A stretch of DNA of 64,000 nt, from the NCBI RefSeq assembly GCF_010728725.1, contig NZ_AP022606.1, positions 3,100,001 through 3,164,000 of the forward strand, in the 5' to 3' direction. Positions 1-8,880 of this stretch are shown here, piece after piece (the first letter of the stretch is position 1; every line of letters starts with the position of its first letter). The stretch comes from Mycobacterium branderi (GTDB lineage: Bacteria > Actinomycetota > Actinomycetes > Mycobacteriales > Mycobacteriaceae). A model generated the notes under the pieces. It ran no database searches, had not been told where the DNA came from, and worked only from the letters and a program-made list of their open reading frames with translations. Both the position numbers and the translations under genes were made by a program.

Positions 1-452
1 AGGGCGCGATGGGAATGGTGCACTGCGTCCGCTCGGCGCTTCCCCTGCTGCGCAAGGCGGCCTGGGCGCGCATTGTCAACTTCTCCGCGCATTCCACGCA
101 GCGGCAAAGCGTCGTGCTGCCCGCCTACACGGCCGCCAAGGCGATGCTGACGAGCATTTCCAAGAACCTGTCGTTGCTGCTCGCCAAGGACGAAATTTTG
201 GTCAACGTGGTCTCGCCGGGCAGCATCGCATCCGAGTCACTGGTCGGCTGGGCCAAGTCGGTCGGTGTCGACGGCGACAACCCGTATCGGTTGATGGACG
301 CCATCGCCAAGCACTTCGGGCATCCGGCGCACCTGCCCCGCGCCGGGCTGCCCGACGAAATCGGTCCCGTCGTCGCGTTTTTGGCGTCGCGACGCAACTC
401 CTACATGACCGGGGCGAACATCAACGTCGACGGCGGCTCGGACTTCACGTAA
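1..452 (+). CDS. SDR-family oxidoreductase, 3' part (5' end outside window)
   Basis: C-terminal part of a short-chain dehydrogenase/reductase using NAD(P)H; the reading frame is open to the left edge, so the cofactor-binding glycine motif lies outside. The catalytic YxxxK is visible as YTAAK, and the end SYMTGANINVDGG is the usual SDR finish. It ends 9 bases before the DapA-like gene, so the two are probably one operon. It is presumably an alcohol/ketone step of the catabolic pathway downstream. The substrate is unknown. Family assignment is firm. Confidence 0.9.
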   Translation, partial: GAMGMVHCVRSALPLLRKAAWARIVNFSAHSTQRQSVVLPAYTAAKAMLTSISKNLSLLLAKDEILVNVVSPGSIASESLVGWAKSVGVDGDNPYRLMDAIAKHFGHPAHLPRAGLPDEIGPVVAFLASRRNSYMTGANINVDGGSDFT

Positions 453-461
453 GGAGGCGAC

Positions 462-1469
462 ATGGCGACGGCAGCTGAGGCACGCGTGTGGGCGCGTAGC
501 GCGTTGCGGGGAATCGGCGACTCGTTGTACACGCCGTTTTGTGGGGCCGACGGCGACGACATCGACTGGGACGCGTATCGGACGCTGGTGCGTTACTGCG
601 TCGGCGACCTCGGTCATCCAATGTTGTGGTGCACCAGCGGTATCGCCGAGTTCTGGTCGCTGACGCTCGACGAGCGTAAGCAGTTGCTGGAGGTGGCGAT
701 CGAGGAGGGCCGCGCCGCCAACCCCGACGTCGTCATACAGGCGTGCACGGCGGCCATGTCGGCCAAGGACTGCCTGGATTTGACGCTGCATGCCCAACAG
801 GCCGGCGCCGACATCGCCTACATCCAGACGCCGATGATGGAAACGCACGGCGGCGAGGGTGTGCTGCGCTTCTTCAAATACATTGGCAGCCATACGGATA
901 TCGCGCTAGGAATGTTCAATTCGCCGTCGTCGGGCTACGTGCTGACCCCGGCCGAAAGCGCGCGCATCTATGACGAGGTTCCCGCTGTCTGCGCCACCAA
1001 GGAGGGCGCATTCCGGCCGGCCGCCAGTCGTCTGCTGCACGAACTGGCGCCTGGCCTCGTGCTCTGGGAATGCGACAAAACGGTCTACCGGGCCGGGTGG
1101 CTGCGCGACGGCATCGTCTGCCCGGCGCAGCTGGGCACCGCCGGTTACCTGTTTGAAACCCCGCAGCGACGGCTGCTCTCCGGGTACTGGGACCTGATCG
1201 TCAACGACAAACTCGTCGAGGCGATGGACTACGGACGGGAATCGGGTCTGGACCAGTTCGACATGGACCTCGGATCGTGGTTCATCTGCTATCCGGGGCG
1301 GCCCGACTATTTCACCCACTGGGGTGGTGCGTTCAAGTACGCCGCGTCGCTGATGGGCCTGCCGATCGGGGACTACCCGCATTCCCGGCCGCCGCAAGCC
1401 AAGCTGCCGCCGGAAGCCAAGGTTCAGATCGAAAACGCCTACCGGCGGCTGGGACTGGTCGGGGCGTAA
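462..1469 (+). CDS. DapA-fold aldolase/lyase (dihydrodipicolinate synthase / N-acetylneuraminate lyase superfamily)
   Basis: A 335-residue TIM-barrel protein of the Schiff-base aldolase family, slightly longer than true DapA (about 290-300). The presumed Schiff-base lysine is K180 in CATKEGAF. The usual tyrosine of the YNxP motif is F152 (MFNSPSSG), and the GTTGE motif is replaced by CTSGIAE, so it should not be a lysine-biosynthesis DapA. Family members in aromatic catabolism act as hydratase-aldolases that release pyruvate, and a similar carbon-carbon cleavage is plausible here from the catabolic neighbours. The ATG follows an AAGGAGG-like ribosome site at the end of the SDR gene. Confidence 0.85.
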   Translation: MATAAEARVWARSALRGIGDSLYTPFCGADGDDIDWDAYRTLVRYCVGDLGHPMLWCTSGIAEFWSLTLDERKQLLEVAIEEGRAANPDVVIQACTAAMSAKDCLDLTLHAQQAGADIAYIQTPMMETHGGEGVLRFFKYIGSHTDIALGMFNSPSSGYVLTPAESARIYDEVPAVCATKEGAFRPAASRLLHELAPGLVLWECDKTVYRAGWLRDGIVCPAQLGTAGYLFETPQRRLLSGYWDLIVNDKLVEAMDYGRESGLDQFDMDLGSWFICYPGRPDYFTHWGGAFKYAASLMGLPIGDYPHSRPPQAKLPPEAKVQIENAYRRLGLVGA

Positions 1470-1475
1470 GCCGAC

Positions 1476-1796
1476 TCAATCCTGGTCGGCGATCAGCCGT
1501 TCGAGAAGTTCGACGATGTGCTGCTGGCCGGCGGCCGCCGTGTCGAGCTTGCCGTGGATTACATCGACATGCCCCCGCAGGTCGGTGATGTCTTCGCGTA
1601 CGGCGTTGAAGCTGGCGGTGGTGGCGCGCCGGAAGTCACGCAGCTCGTCGCGAAATTCGGTGACATCGCGGTCGGCCGCGCCGGCGAGGACACGCGCCGC
1701 AGCGGCGTCCTGTTCGCTTGCCCGAACCCGCTCGCTGAGTTGGTGCACCTGCGACTCCAACTTGGTCACGCGAGCTTCCAGGTTGTCGGGCGGCAT
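1476..1796 (-). CDS. small coiled-coil protein of unknown function
   Basis: About 106 residues beginning MPPDNLEARV, convergent with the DapA-like gene and only 6 bases from its stop. Nearly the whole length has heptad-like spacing of leucine/valine with charged residues (LEARVTKLESQVHQLSERV, then DELRDF, VREDITDLRGHV), which predicts a long coiled coil. There is no signal peptide or membrane segment. An upstream in-frame start at 1853 would add 19 residues. No family was recognised; the regular coiled-coil pattern is the main evidence that it is real. Confidence 0.55.
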   Translation of the reverse strand: MPPDNLEARVTKLESQVHQLSERVRASEQDAAAARVLAGAADRDVTEFRDELRDFRRATTASFNAVREDITDLRGHVDVIHGKLDTAAAGQQHIVELLERLIADQD

Positions 1797-1916
1797 GCTC
1801 GTGAGCTTACCGAGTTTGCGTCGCGCTGCCATGCACTCGGCCACCGCAATCAAATCCGACTGCTGACCAGCAACTGACGGCGCATCCGGCGCCCGCCGTC
1901 ACTTGCGAGGCCCCGC

Positions 1917-1935
1917 TATCGAAAGGTATACAGTA
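1917..1935. promoter_or_regulatory. candidate operator, degenerate 8-3-8 palindrome
   Basis: Reads TATCGAAA-GGT-ATACAGTA. The right half matches 7 of 8 and the left half 5 of 8 positions of the consensus TACTGTAA-NNN-TTACAGTA seen at 16969 and 24781. It lies 40 bases ahead of the GTG start of the enoyl-CoA hydratase that leads the long catabolic operon. Confidence 0.45.
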
Positions 1936-1975
1936 TGAGTAATTATTTTCGTCGGACAGCCGCCAGGAGCGTCAT

Positions 1976-2797
1976 GTGAGCACACCTGATCATGACGCGG
2001 TGCTCTACGAGAAGACACCGACCGGTGTCGCCGTCCTGACTCTCAACCGCCCGGACCGGCTCAACACCTGGGGCGGCGACATTGCCACCGCCTTCTACGC
2101 CGGCATGGACCGCGCCGAGGCCGACCCGGAGGTCCGAGTGATCGTGGTGACCGGTCGGGGCAAGGCATTTTGCGCCGGCGCCAACCTGGGGTCGACGGCA
2201 ACGGTGGGGGAGTCGCTGGGCAACGGTGAGCAACGTGATCTGTCGGAGCTGGTCGGCGACCGGCAACCGTACTACCTGACCACGCTGAGCAAGCCGGTGA
2301 TTGCCGCTGTCAACGGCGCCTGCGTTGGTATCGGGCTCACCCAGGCACTGATGTGCGACGTCCGATTCGCCGCTGCCGGAGCCAAATTCGCCGCATCGTT
2401 CGCACGCCGCGGCCTGATCGCCGAGTACGGCATCTCGTGGATACTCCCGCGGCTCACCGGCTGGGCCGTCGCTCTTGACCTGTTGCTGAGCGGCCGGACC
2501 TTTCTGGCCGAGGAGGCCGCCGAGCTGGGTCTGGTCAAGGAAGTCGTGGCCCCGGAAAATCTGCTGCGGCGCACGATGGACTACGCCGAAGACATCGCCC
2601 GCAACTGCTCGCCGGCATCGATGGCCGTCATCAAACGGCAGGCCTACGGTGATGCCATGCGCGACGTCGCCGAGGTCAGCGCCCGGGCCGAAATCCTTCT
2701 GCAGGAATCGCTGCAACGCCCGGATGTCATCGAAGGAATCACAAGCTTCTTGGAAAAACGGAGCCCCAATTTTCCCGGGCTGAAAGGATCATCATGA
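1976..2797 (+). CDS. enoyl-CoA hydratase/isomerase family protein
   Basis: A 273-residue crotonase-fold protein expected to hydrate or isomerise an enoyl-CoA intermediate in the cytoplasm. Visible hallmarks are LTLNRPDRLN near the N-terminus, GKAFCAGANL (oxyanion-hole region) and the NGACVGIGL segment. The GTG start at 1976 follows a candidate operator and opens an apparent operon of six genes running to 8651. The next gene overlaps it by 4 bases (ATGA), which implies translational coupling. Conversion of ring or side-chain enoyl-CoA is inferred from context. Confidence 0.9.
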   Translation: MSTPDHDAVLYEKTPTGVAVLTLNRPDRLNTWGGDIATAFYAGMDRAEADPEVRVIVVTGRGKAFCAGANLGSTATVGESLGNGEQRDLSELVGDRQPYYLTTLSKPVIAAVNGACVGIGLTQALMCDVRFAAAGAKFAASFARRGLIAEYGISWILPRLTGWAVALDLLLSGRTFLAEEAAELGLVKEVVAPENLLRRTMDYAEDIARNCSPASMAVIKRQAYGDAMRDVAEVSARAEILLQESLQRPDVIEGITSFLEKRSPNFPGLKGSS

Positions 2798-3996
2798 CGA
2801 ACTTGGGCTATCAGGCAATCGACGTCGACAACCATTACTACGAGCCGCTGGACGCGTTCACCCGTCACCTGGACAAGAAGTTCAAGCGGCGCGGCGTGCA
2901 GATGCTGAGCGACGGCAAGCGCACCTGGGCGGTGATCGGGAACCGCGTCAACCACTTCATCCCCAACCCCACCTTCGACCCGATCATCGTGCCGGGCTGT
3001 CTGGACTTGTTGTTCCGCGGCGAAATTCCCGAAGGCGTCGACCCGGCGTCGCTGATGAAGGTCGAGCGGCTGGCGGATCACCCCGAGTACCAGAACCGCG
3101 ACGCCCGCATCCGCGTGATGGACACCCAGGGCATCGAAACCGTGTTCATGCTGCCGACATTCGCGTGCGGCGTCGAGGAGGCGCTCAAGCACGACATCGA
3201 GGCGACGATGGCATCGGTGCACGCGTTCAATCTGTGGCTCGACGAGGACTGGGGCTTCGACCGGCCCGACCACCGAATCGTTGCGGCGCCGATCATCTCA
3301 CTCGCCGATCCGGCCAAGGCGCTCGACGAGGTCGAGTTCGTGTTGTCACGCGGCGCCAAACTGGTGCTGGTCCGGCCGGCGCCCGTGCCCGGAGAAATCA
3401 AGCCGCGATCGCTGGGCGACCGCAGCCACGACCCAGTCTGGGCCCGGCTGGCTGAGGCGGGCGTTCCGGTGGGATTCCATTTGAGCGACAGCGGTTATCT
3501 GCACATCGCGGCGATGTGGGGCGGCAAGTCGACATTCGAGGGGTTCGGCGAGAAGGATCCGTTAGACACCGTGCTTCTCGACGACCGCGCGATCCACGAC
3601 ACGATGGCCTCGATGATCGTGCACGGTGTGTTCACCCGGCATCCCAAGCTGCGGGTGGTCAGCATCGAAAACGGTTCGTACTTCGTGTACCGACTGATCA
3701 AGCGACTGAAGAAGGCGGCCAACAACTATCCGCGGCACTTCCCCGAGGATCCGGTGGAGCAGCTGAAGAACAATGTGTGGATCGCGCCGTATTACGAGGA
3801 CGATTTACCGGCGCTGGCCGAGACCATCGGTGTCGACAAGATCCTCTTCGGGTCGGACTGGCCCCACGGCGAAGGCCTGGAGAACCCGGTGGCGTTCACC
3901 GAGGAACTCGCCGGCTTCAGTGAAACCGATATCCGAAAGATCATGCGCGACAACTCATTGGATCTGCTGGGCGCCAAGGTGGGATCGGCGGCCTAA
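2794..3996 (+). CDS. amidohydrolase-2 (ACMSD-like) metal-dependent hydrolase/decarboxylase
   Basis: A 400-residue TIM-barrel amidohydrolase. Putative metal ligands are visible: DNH near residue 12-14 (VDVDNHYYEP, a DxH variant), a histidine in GFHLSDSGY, and the aspartate in FGSDWPHGEG near the C-terminus. ACMSD-type relatives decarboxylate or hydrolyse ring-cleavage products. It overlaps the hydratase by 4 bases and is 3 bases from the ligase that follows. It is clearly paralogous to the gene at 42497, with the same DNHxYEP, VRPAPVPG and GSDWPH blocks. The substrate is unknown; hydrolysis of a C-C bond is an alternative to decarboxylation. Confidence 0.88.
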   Translation: MTNLGYQAIDVDNHYYEPLDAFTRHLDKKFKRRGVQMLSDGKRTWAVIGNRVNHFIPNPTFDPIIVPGCLDLLFRGEIPEGVDPASLMKVERLADHPEYQNRDARIRVMDTQGIETVFMLPTFACGVEEALKHDIEATMASVHAFNLWLDEDWGFDRPDHRIVAAPIISLADPAKALDEVEFVLSRGAKLVLVRPAPVPGEIKPRSLGDRSHDPVWARLAEAGVPVGFHLSDSGYLHIAAMWGGKSTFEGFGEKDPLDTVLLDDRAIHDTMASMIVHGVFTRHPKLRVVSIENGSYFVYRLIKRLKKAANNYPRHFPEDPVEQLKNNVWIAPYYEDDLPALAETIGVDKILFGSDWPHGEGLENPVAFTEELAGFSETDIRKIMRDNSLDLLGAKVGSAA

Positions 3997-3999
3997 GCG

Positions 4000-5619
4000 G
4001 TGCCCGAGTGGACCATAGGCGCGGTGCTCGACGCCATCGCCGACGCCATTCCCGAGCGGACGATGACGGTGTGCGGCCACCGCCGCAGCACTTTCGCGGA
4101 ATCCGCGGACCGAACCCGTCGGCTGGCAAACTTCCTCGCAGGCAACGGGTTCGGGACGCATCGTGAGCGGGACAGCCTCGAGCGCTGGGAGTGCGGCCAG
4201 GATCGGGTAGCACTGGTCATGCACAACGATCTGTACCCCGACATGGTGGTCGGGTGCCTGAAGGCACGCACTGTTCCGGTGAACGTCAACTACAACTACA
4301 CGCCGCGTGAAGTCCTCGAACTGTTCGACTACATCCGACCGAGGGCAGTCATCTACCACCGGTCATTGGGCACGAAGTTCGCCGAGGTGTTCGGTGATAC
4401 CGACCTGTTGGTGTCCGTCGACGACGGCAGCGCGGCGCCCGAGTTGCCCGGCGCTGTCGAACTGAATGACGCACTGGCGCAAGGTGATACCGACCAGTCT
4501 GTGACACCGTCGCCGGACGACGTGCTGATGATTTGCACCGGAGGCACCACGGGTCGCCCCAAGGGCGTCCTGTGGCGCCAATCCGATATCTACGTGTCCT
4601 CGATGGTCGGCGCCGACCATGAGTCAACGGTCGACATCCAGGACAAGGTACGGGGACCGGCCGGGGCGCCGTGGTTTGCGGTGTCTCCGCTGATGCACGC
4701 GGCCGGGATGTGGACGGCGTTCTCGGCGATCATGCATGGCATCCCGGTCGTGCTGTACGACACCAGCAAGAAGCTCGACCCGCGGCTGGTGTGGCAGACC
4801 GCCGAACGGGAGAAGGTCGGCATGATGACGATGGTCGGCGACGCCTACGCCGCGCCGCTGGTCGAGGAACTTCAACGGGGCAGCTACGACCTGTCGTCGC
4901 TGTCTGCGATCGGCACCGGCGGCGCCGCGACCAACCCCAAATACCAACGGGCGCTGCTGGAATCACTGCCGCAGATCACGCTGATCAACGGCTACGGCTC
5001 GTCGGAAACCGGAAACATGGGCTTCGGCCACAGCCGGCACGACGCGCGAACCGACACCTTCACACTCCGCGACGGCGGGCTGATCCTGTCCGAGGACTGC
5101 ACACGGTTCCTGGGGCCGGGTGACCCGGAGGTCGGCTGGGTGGCCCGGGCGGGCCGCATTCCGCTCGGCTACTTCAACGACCCGGACGCCACTCGCCGGA
5201 CCTTTCCGGTGGTCGACGGCCGGCGAGTGGTGATCTCCGGGGATCGGGCCCGCTTTGAGGCCGACGGCACGCTGCGGTTGTTCGGCCGTGATTCGTTGGT
5301 GGTCAATACCGGCGGCGAGAAGGTGTTCGTCGAAGAGGTCGAAGAAGTTCTGCGGGCGCACCCGGCCGTCGCCGACGCATTGGTGGTGGGCCGGCCGAGC
5401 GAGCGCTGGGGCGAAGAGCTCGTCGCGCTCGTCGCAGTGCGGAATGGCGCCGGCCCCGAGCGTGACACGCTGCACGCCCATTGCACGACGCAGCTGGCGC
5501 GGTTCAAGGCGCCCAAGGAGTTCATCTTCGTCGAGCAGGTTCGCCGCTTGGGCAACGGCAAACCCGATTACCGGTGGGCGAAAAGGCAAGTGACAGAAAA
5601 GGCGCCGATGTCGACATGA
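4000..5619 (+). CDS. FadD-like acyl-CoA ligase
   Basis: A 539-residue AMP-forming ligase of the ANL superfamily that should activate a carboxylic acid to its CoA thioester with ATP. The P-loop-like motif is CTGGTTGRPKGV, followed by NGYGSSETG and GDRARFEADG; the C-terminal lysine region ends NGKPDYRWAK. Full length for the family. The GTG start lies 3 bases after the amidohydrolase stop, and the next gene begins in the last codon, so it sits inside the operon. It is the most likely entry point of the substrate into CoA-linked catabolism. Confidence 0.92.
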   Translation: MPEWTIGAVLDAIADAIPERTMTVCGHRRSTFAESADRTRRLANFLAGNGFGTHRERDSLERWECGQDRVALVMHNDLYPDMVVGCLKARTVPVNVNYNYTPREVLELFDYIRPRAVIYHRSLGTKFAEVFGDTDLLVSVDDGSAAPELPGAVELNDALAQGDTDQSVTPSPDDVLMICTGGTTGRPKGVLWRQSDIYVSSMVGADHESTVDIQDKVRGPAGAPWFAVSPLMHAAGMWTAFSAIMHGIPVVLYDTSKKLDPRLVWQTAEREKVGMMTMVGDAYAAPLVEELQRGSYDLSSLSAIGTGGAATNPKYQRALLESLPQITLINGYGSSETGNMGFGHSRHDARTDTFTLRDGGLILSEDCTRFLGPGDPEVGWVARAGRIPLGYFNDPDATRRTFPVVDGRRVVISGDRARFEADGTLRLFGRDSLVVNTGGEKVFVEEVEEVLRAHPAVADALVVGRPSERWGEELVALVAVRNGAGPERDTLHAHCTTQLARFKAPKEFIFVEQVRRLGNGKPDYRWAKRQVTEKAPMST

Positions 5620-6440
5620 AAGCGATCGATTGTCTGGTCAACGTGCATTTCGGCGAAAGCGAGAAGCAGCCCAGCTGGATGCTCAAGGTCCGCGACGACT
5701 ACTTCAAGGGCCCGAAGTCGATGTTCGAGCCGGTCGACTTGGCCGAGCTGCTCGACGAGATGGACGAACAAGGCGTGCAGAAGGCGATCCTGATGGACTC
5801 GCTGGCCAAGCCGTCGGTGACCGCGCGTAAGTTCGTCGAGGCGAAGCCGGAACGCTTCGCCTTGGCGATGGGCGGCATGAACCTACTGCGGCCGATGCCG
5901 TCGCTGAAGGAACTCAGCGCGATCGTCAACGACCTCCCGGTCGCATATGCGGCTGTCGGGCCGAGCTTTTGGGGTGACGGCCAGTACCCACCCAGCGACG
6001 CCGTCTACTACCCGCTCTACACGAAATGCGCCGAGCTGGAGCTGCCGCTGTGCATCAACACCGGACTGCCCGGCCCTCCCATTCCGGGAGAGGTACAGAA
6101 CCCCATCCACCTCGACCGGATCTGCGTGCGGTTCCCCGAACTCAAGCTGTGCATGATCCACGGCGCGGATCCCTGGTGGGACATCGCAATCCGGCTTCTG
6201 ATCAAGTATGCCAACTTGCGCCTGATGACGTCGGCATGGTCGCCCAAACGACTGCCGGAGAGCCTTCTGCACTACATGCGGACCCGCGGACCCAACAAGG
6301 TGATCTTCGCCTCGGACTGGCCGGTGCTGAAAATGCGCCGCGTCGTGCCGGAAGCGTGCGCGCTCGATCTCCCGGCCGAGGTGCTGGAGAATTATCTGTA
6401 CCACAACGCAGCGGAATTCTTCTTCGGACAGGAGCAGTGA
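5616..6440 (+). CDS. amidohydrolase-2 family protein, short form
   Basis: A 274-residue amidohydrolase (ATG overlaps the ligase stop as ATGA). It is shorter and more diverged than the 400-residue paralogues: the N-terminal metal motif is DCLVNVHFGE, and FASDWPVLKM is the counterpart of the usual GSDWP block. It looks like the predicted metal-dependent hydrolases of the 2-pyrone-4,6-dicarboxylate lactonase/ACMSD group. Position between a ligase and an acyl-CoA dehydrogenase suggests it works in the same pathway. A longer in-frame reading from 5481 was rejected because it lies within the ligase. Confidence 0.85.
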   Translation: MKAIDCLVNVHFGESEKQPSWMLKVRDDYFKGPKSMFEPVDLAELLDEMDEQGVQKAILMDSLAKPSVTARKFVEAKPERFALAMGGMNLLRPMPSLKELSAIVNDLPVAYAAVGPSFWGDGQYPPSDAVYYPLYTKCAELELPLCINTGLPGPPIPGEVQNPIHLDRICVRFPELKLCMIHGADPWWDIAIRLLIKYANLRLMTSAWSPKRLPESLLHYMRTRGPNKVIFASDWPVLKMRRVVPEACALDLPAEVLENYLYHNAAEFFFGQEQ

Positions 6441-6442
6441 TC

Positions 6443-7477
6443 ATGGACCGCTTCGAGCTGCGCAGGCTGGACTACAGCCTGTCCGAAGACCACGAGGCGC
6501 TGCAAGCCGCATACCGTGATTTCTTCAGGTCGTACTGCCCGATCGAAACCGTCCGTGCCGCCGAGCCTTCCGGCTTCGACAAGAACCTGTGGGAGCGGTT
6601 GTGCGCCATGGGCGCGACGACGATGGCGCTGCCGGAATCCGTCGGCGGTGACGGGGCGACGCTGGTGGACCTGACGCTGGTGGCCGAGGAGATCGGCAGA
6701 TCGCTGGCGCCGGTCCCATGGATCGACCATGTCTGTGCCGCAAGGCTTCTCGTCCGGCTGGAAACCGTGGACCCGGACATCGTCAACGGCACGCAGCTGG
6801 CGGCGCTGGACCCGCAAGTCGACAGCACCGCGGGACCCAGGTTGATCCCGACCGGGTCGATCGCCGACCAGGTGATCCTGCGTGACGGCCAGGACATCGT
6901 GCGCCTGACGTTCGCGACCCGGCCCGCGAAGGTCGACAACATCGGTCGGCTGCCGATCGCCTGGGTCGATCCGGCCGCTGCGGACACCCGAACTGTGCTG
7001 GCCACCGGTGCCGATGCGCTGGCGAAGTACCGTCGCGCGCTTGACGAGTGGCGACTCTTGACCGCCGCGGCGTTGACCGGCCTGGTCGAAGAGACGATGA
7101 ACATCGCCGCCGAATTCGCCAAATCCCGTTACACGCTGGGTGTTCCGATCTCGACCCTGCAGGCGATCTCCCATCCGCTGGCCAACATGGCGATCACCGT
7201 GCAGGGGGGACGCAACCTCGCTCGCCGCGCCGCGTGGTTTTTGGACAACGAACCCGACGAGCGACCCGAGTTGGCGCCGTCGGCGTTCGTGTTCATGGCC
7301 GAGGAGGCGGCCAAGGCCGCGACCATGGCGGTACACATCCAGGGCGGCCTGGGAGTTTCGGCCGAAGCCGCCGCAACGGCGTATCTGGTCCGGGCCAGGG
7401 GATGGCCGCTGGCCGGTGGGGATCCGGGCGCTAGCGCACGTCAGGTCGCCGAAATCGTTGCGGCGCGGGAAAGCTAG
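6443..7477 (+). CDS. acyl-CoA dehydrogenase, small subunit type
   Basis: A 344-residue acyl-CoA dehydrogenase-like protein, shorter than the classic 380-400. The C-terminal domain is recognisable (EFAKSRYTLGVPIS, LQAISHPLANM, HIQGGLGVS). It is followed 11 bases later by a full-length dehydrogenase. Adjacent dissimilar pairs of this kind in mycobacterial sterol catabolism form alpha2-beta2 complexes (for example ChsE1-ChsE2), and the same is inferred here. The ATG is 2 bases after the amidohydrolase stop. Confidence 0.88.
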   Translation: MDRFELRRLDYSLSEDHEALQAAYRDFFRSYCPIETVRAAEPSGFDKNLWERLCAMGATTMALPESVGGDGATLVDLTLVAEEIGRSLAPVPWIDHVCAARLLVRLETVDPDIVNGTQLAALDPQVDSTAGPRLIPTGSIADQVILRDGQDIVRLTFATRPAKVDNIGRLPIAWVDPAAADTRTVLATGADALAKYRRALDEWRLLTAAALTGLVEETMNIAAEFAKSRYTLGVPISTLQAISHPLANMAITVQGGRNLARRAAWFLDNEPDERPELAPSAFVFMAEEAAKAATMAVHIQGGLGVSAEAAATAYLVRARGWPLAGGDPGASARQVAEIVAARES

Positions 7478-7487
7478 GAGCACAGCG

Positions 7488-8651
7488 GTGGATTTCTCAC
7501 GGGTTCAGCTGTCCGACGAAGACAAGGCCTTCCTCGAGGAAGTACGCACGTTTCTGGCCACTCATGTCACCGATGACGTCAAGCGGCGCGATCGCGAGAC
7601 CGGCGACAACTTCGACGAAGGCGTGCACCTGGCGCTGGGGGAGGCCGGCTACCTGGAAGCGGAATGGAAGCCGGCGTCCGAGGGCGGTTTTTCCCGGGTG
7701 CGACGGCGGATTTGGGAATTGGAGAAGCGCCGCGCACACGTGCCGTGGGTGACGTGGGGGACCACCGCGATGGTGGCGCGGTCGGTGGCGAAGTTCGGCT
7801 CGAAGAAGTTGCAGGACGAGGTGCTGCCCGGTGTCTTCAGCGGGCACGTCCGGCTCTGCCTGGGCTACACCGAACCCGAGGGCGGCTCGGATGTGGCCAC
7901 CTGCAAGACCCGCGCGGTGCGCGACGGCGACGGCTGGATCATTAACGGCTCCAAGATGTTCACCACCGGCGCGCACAACTGCCAATACGTTTTCCTGATC
8001 ACCAACACCGACCCGGACGCGCCGAAGCACCAGAGCCTGACCATGTTTCTGGTGCCGCTGAATTCGCCCGGCATCGAAATCCAGGGCATCCGCACCATCG
8101 ACGGCGATCGCACCAACATCGTGTACTACAGCGATGTCCGCGTCGACGACAAATACCGGCTCGGCGAGGTCAACCAGGGCTGGACGGTGCTGCGCGAACC
8201 GCTCAACGTCGAACACGGCGCCGTCGCGGCAGCTCCCGACGGGCTGCAGGACGTGTCGATCATGATGCACCAGGCCGGGTTCATGGCCGAGGCGGTCGAC
8301 AAGGCGGCGGCGCGGGTGGGCCGACGCCTGATCGACGACGGCTCGGTGGCATTCCGATTGGGCCGCAGCGTCGCCCGGATGGAAGCCGCGCTGTCCACCC
8401 CGGGCATCTTCGGCCGCGTCGCGATCGCCCAAACGATGCGCGACATCTCGCCGGACCTCATGGACATCCAAGGAGCAGCCGCGGCCCTGCCGTTCGGCAC
8501 TGACGGCGCCACCGACGACGGCGCGTCCGAATACGTCTACCGGTTTGCTCCGCTGGTCGGCATCTACGGCGGCACCCTGGAGGTGTTCCGCAACATGATC
8601 GCCCAGTACGTCCTTGGCCTCGGCAAGCCGGCCTACGCCAAGCCCCAGTAG
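7488..8651 (+). CDS. acyl-CoA dehydrogenase, large partner
   Basis: A 387-residue FAD-dependent dehydrogenase introducing an alpha,beta double bond in an acyl-CoA. Visible motifs are GYTEPEGGSDVA (flavin/substrate region), WIINGSKMFTTGA, and a C-terminal GIYGGTLEVFRNMIAQ. The GTG start, after an AGGAG site, matches the usual N-terminus; the frame remains open upstream but overlaps the previous gene. It is the last gene of the operon that starts at 1976 and is followed by inverted repeats and a strong hairpin. Likely partner of the preceding gene. Confidence 0.92.
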   Translation: MDFSRVQLSDEDKAFLEEVRTFLATHVTDDVKRRDRETGDNFDEGVHLALGEAGYLEAEWKPASEGGFSRVRRRIWELEKRRAHVPWVTWGTTAMVARSVAKFGSKKLQDEVLPGVFSGHVRLCLGYTEPEGGSDVATCKTRAVRDGDGWIINGSKMFTTGAHNCQYVFLITNTDPDAPKHQSLTMFLVPLNSPGIEIQGIRTIDGDRTNIVYYSDVRVDDKYRLGEVNQGWTVLREPLNVEHGAVAAAPDGLQDVSIMMHQAGFMAEAVDKAAARVGRRLIDDGSVAFRLGRSVARMEAALSTPGIFGRVAIAQTMRDISPDLMDIQGAAAALPFGTDGATDDGASEYVYRFAPLVGIYGGTLEVFRNMIAQYVLGLGKPAYAKPQ

Positions 8652-8712
8652 CGCGAGCACGCTCGCGGCGTCGAGACCGGCCCGCCCCCGCCTGTCACGA
8701 AAAATGGCTCGC

Positions 8713-8767
8713 GAGTGTGAATCTGCTGCGACTCTCGTCGGCGTGTCGTCGCAACAGCTTCACGCTC
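8713..8767. repeat. imperfect inverted repeat, 20-base arms
   Basis: Arms at 8713-8732 and 8748-8767 pair with 3 mismatches around a 15-base loop. It is intergenic, downstream of the dehydrogenase operon. It resembles the short dispersed palindromes common between mycobacterial genes; a role in mRNA 3' end stability is inferred only. Confidence 0.55.
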
Positions 8768-8818
8768 GGCGTGGCTAGGTGGTGAAGTTTTAGTGGAGTT
8801 CGAGTTTTCGTTAGGCCA

Positions 8819-8862
8819 GCGAGCCGAGCCCGGTCACGTGTGACGCGACCGGGCTCGCTCGC
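8819..8862. terminator. strong GC-rich hairpin between convergent reading frames
   Basis: Arms at 8819-8835 and 8847-8862 pair along 16 positions with one bulged C, and the loop is 11 bases (8836-8846). There is no U-tract, as is usual for mycobacterial terminators. Placed 170 bases after the dehydrogenase operon and 19 bases before the stop of the minus-strand remnant, it can serve both. Confidence 0.6.
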
Positions 8863-8880
8863 GATCCCGCCGTTAACGAA

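Noticed and set aside
1518..1877. 119-residue plus-strand frame opposite the coiled-coil gene
   Set aside because: The minus-strand product has regular heptads; the plus-strand product has no features.
6392..7483. 363-residue minus-strand frame opposite the acyl-CoA dehydrogenase
   Set aside because: Complementary shadow of a well-supported gene; no motifs and no start signal.
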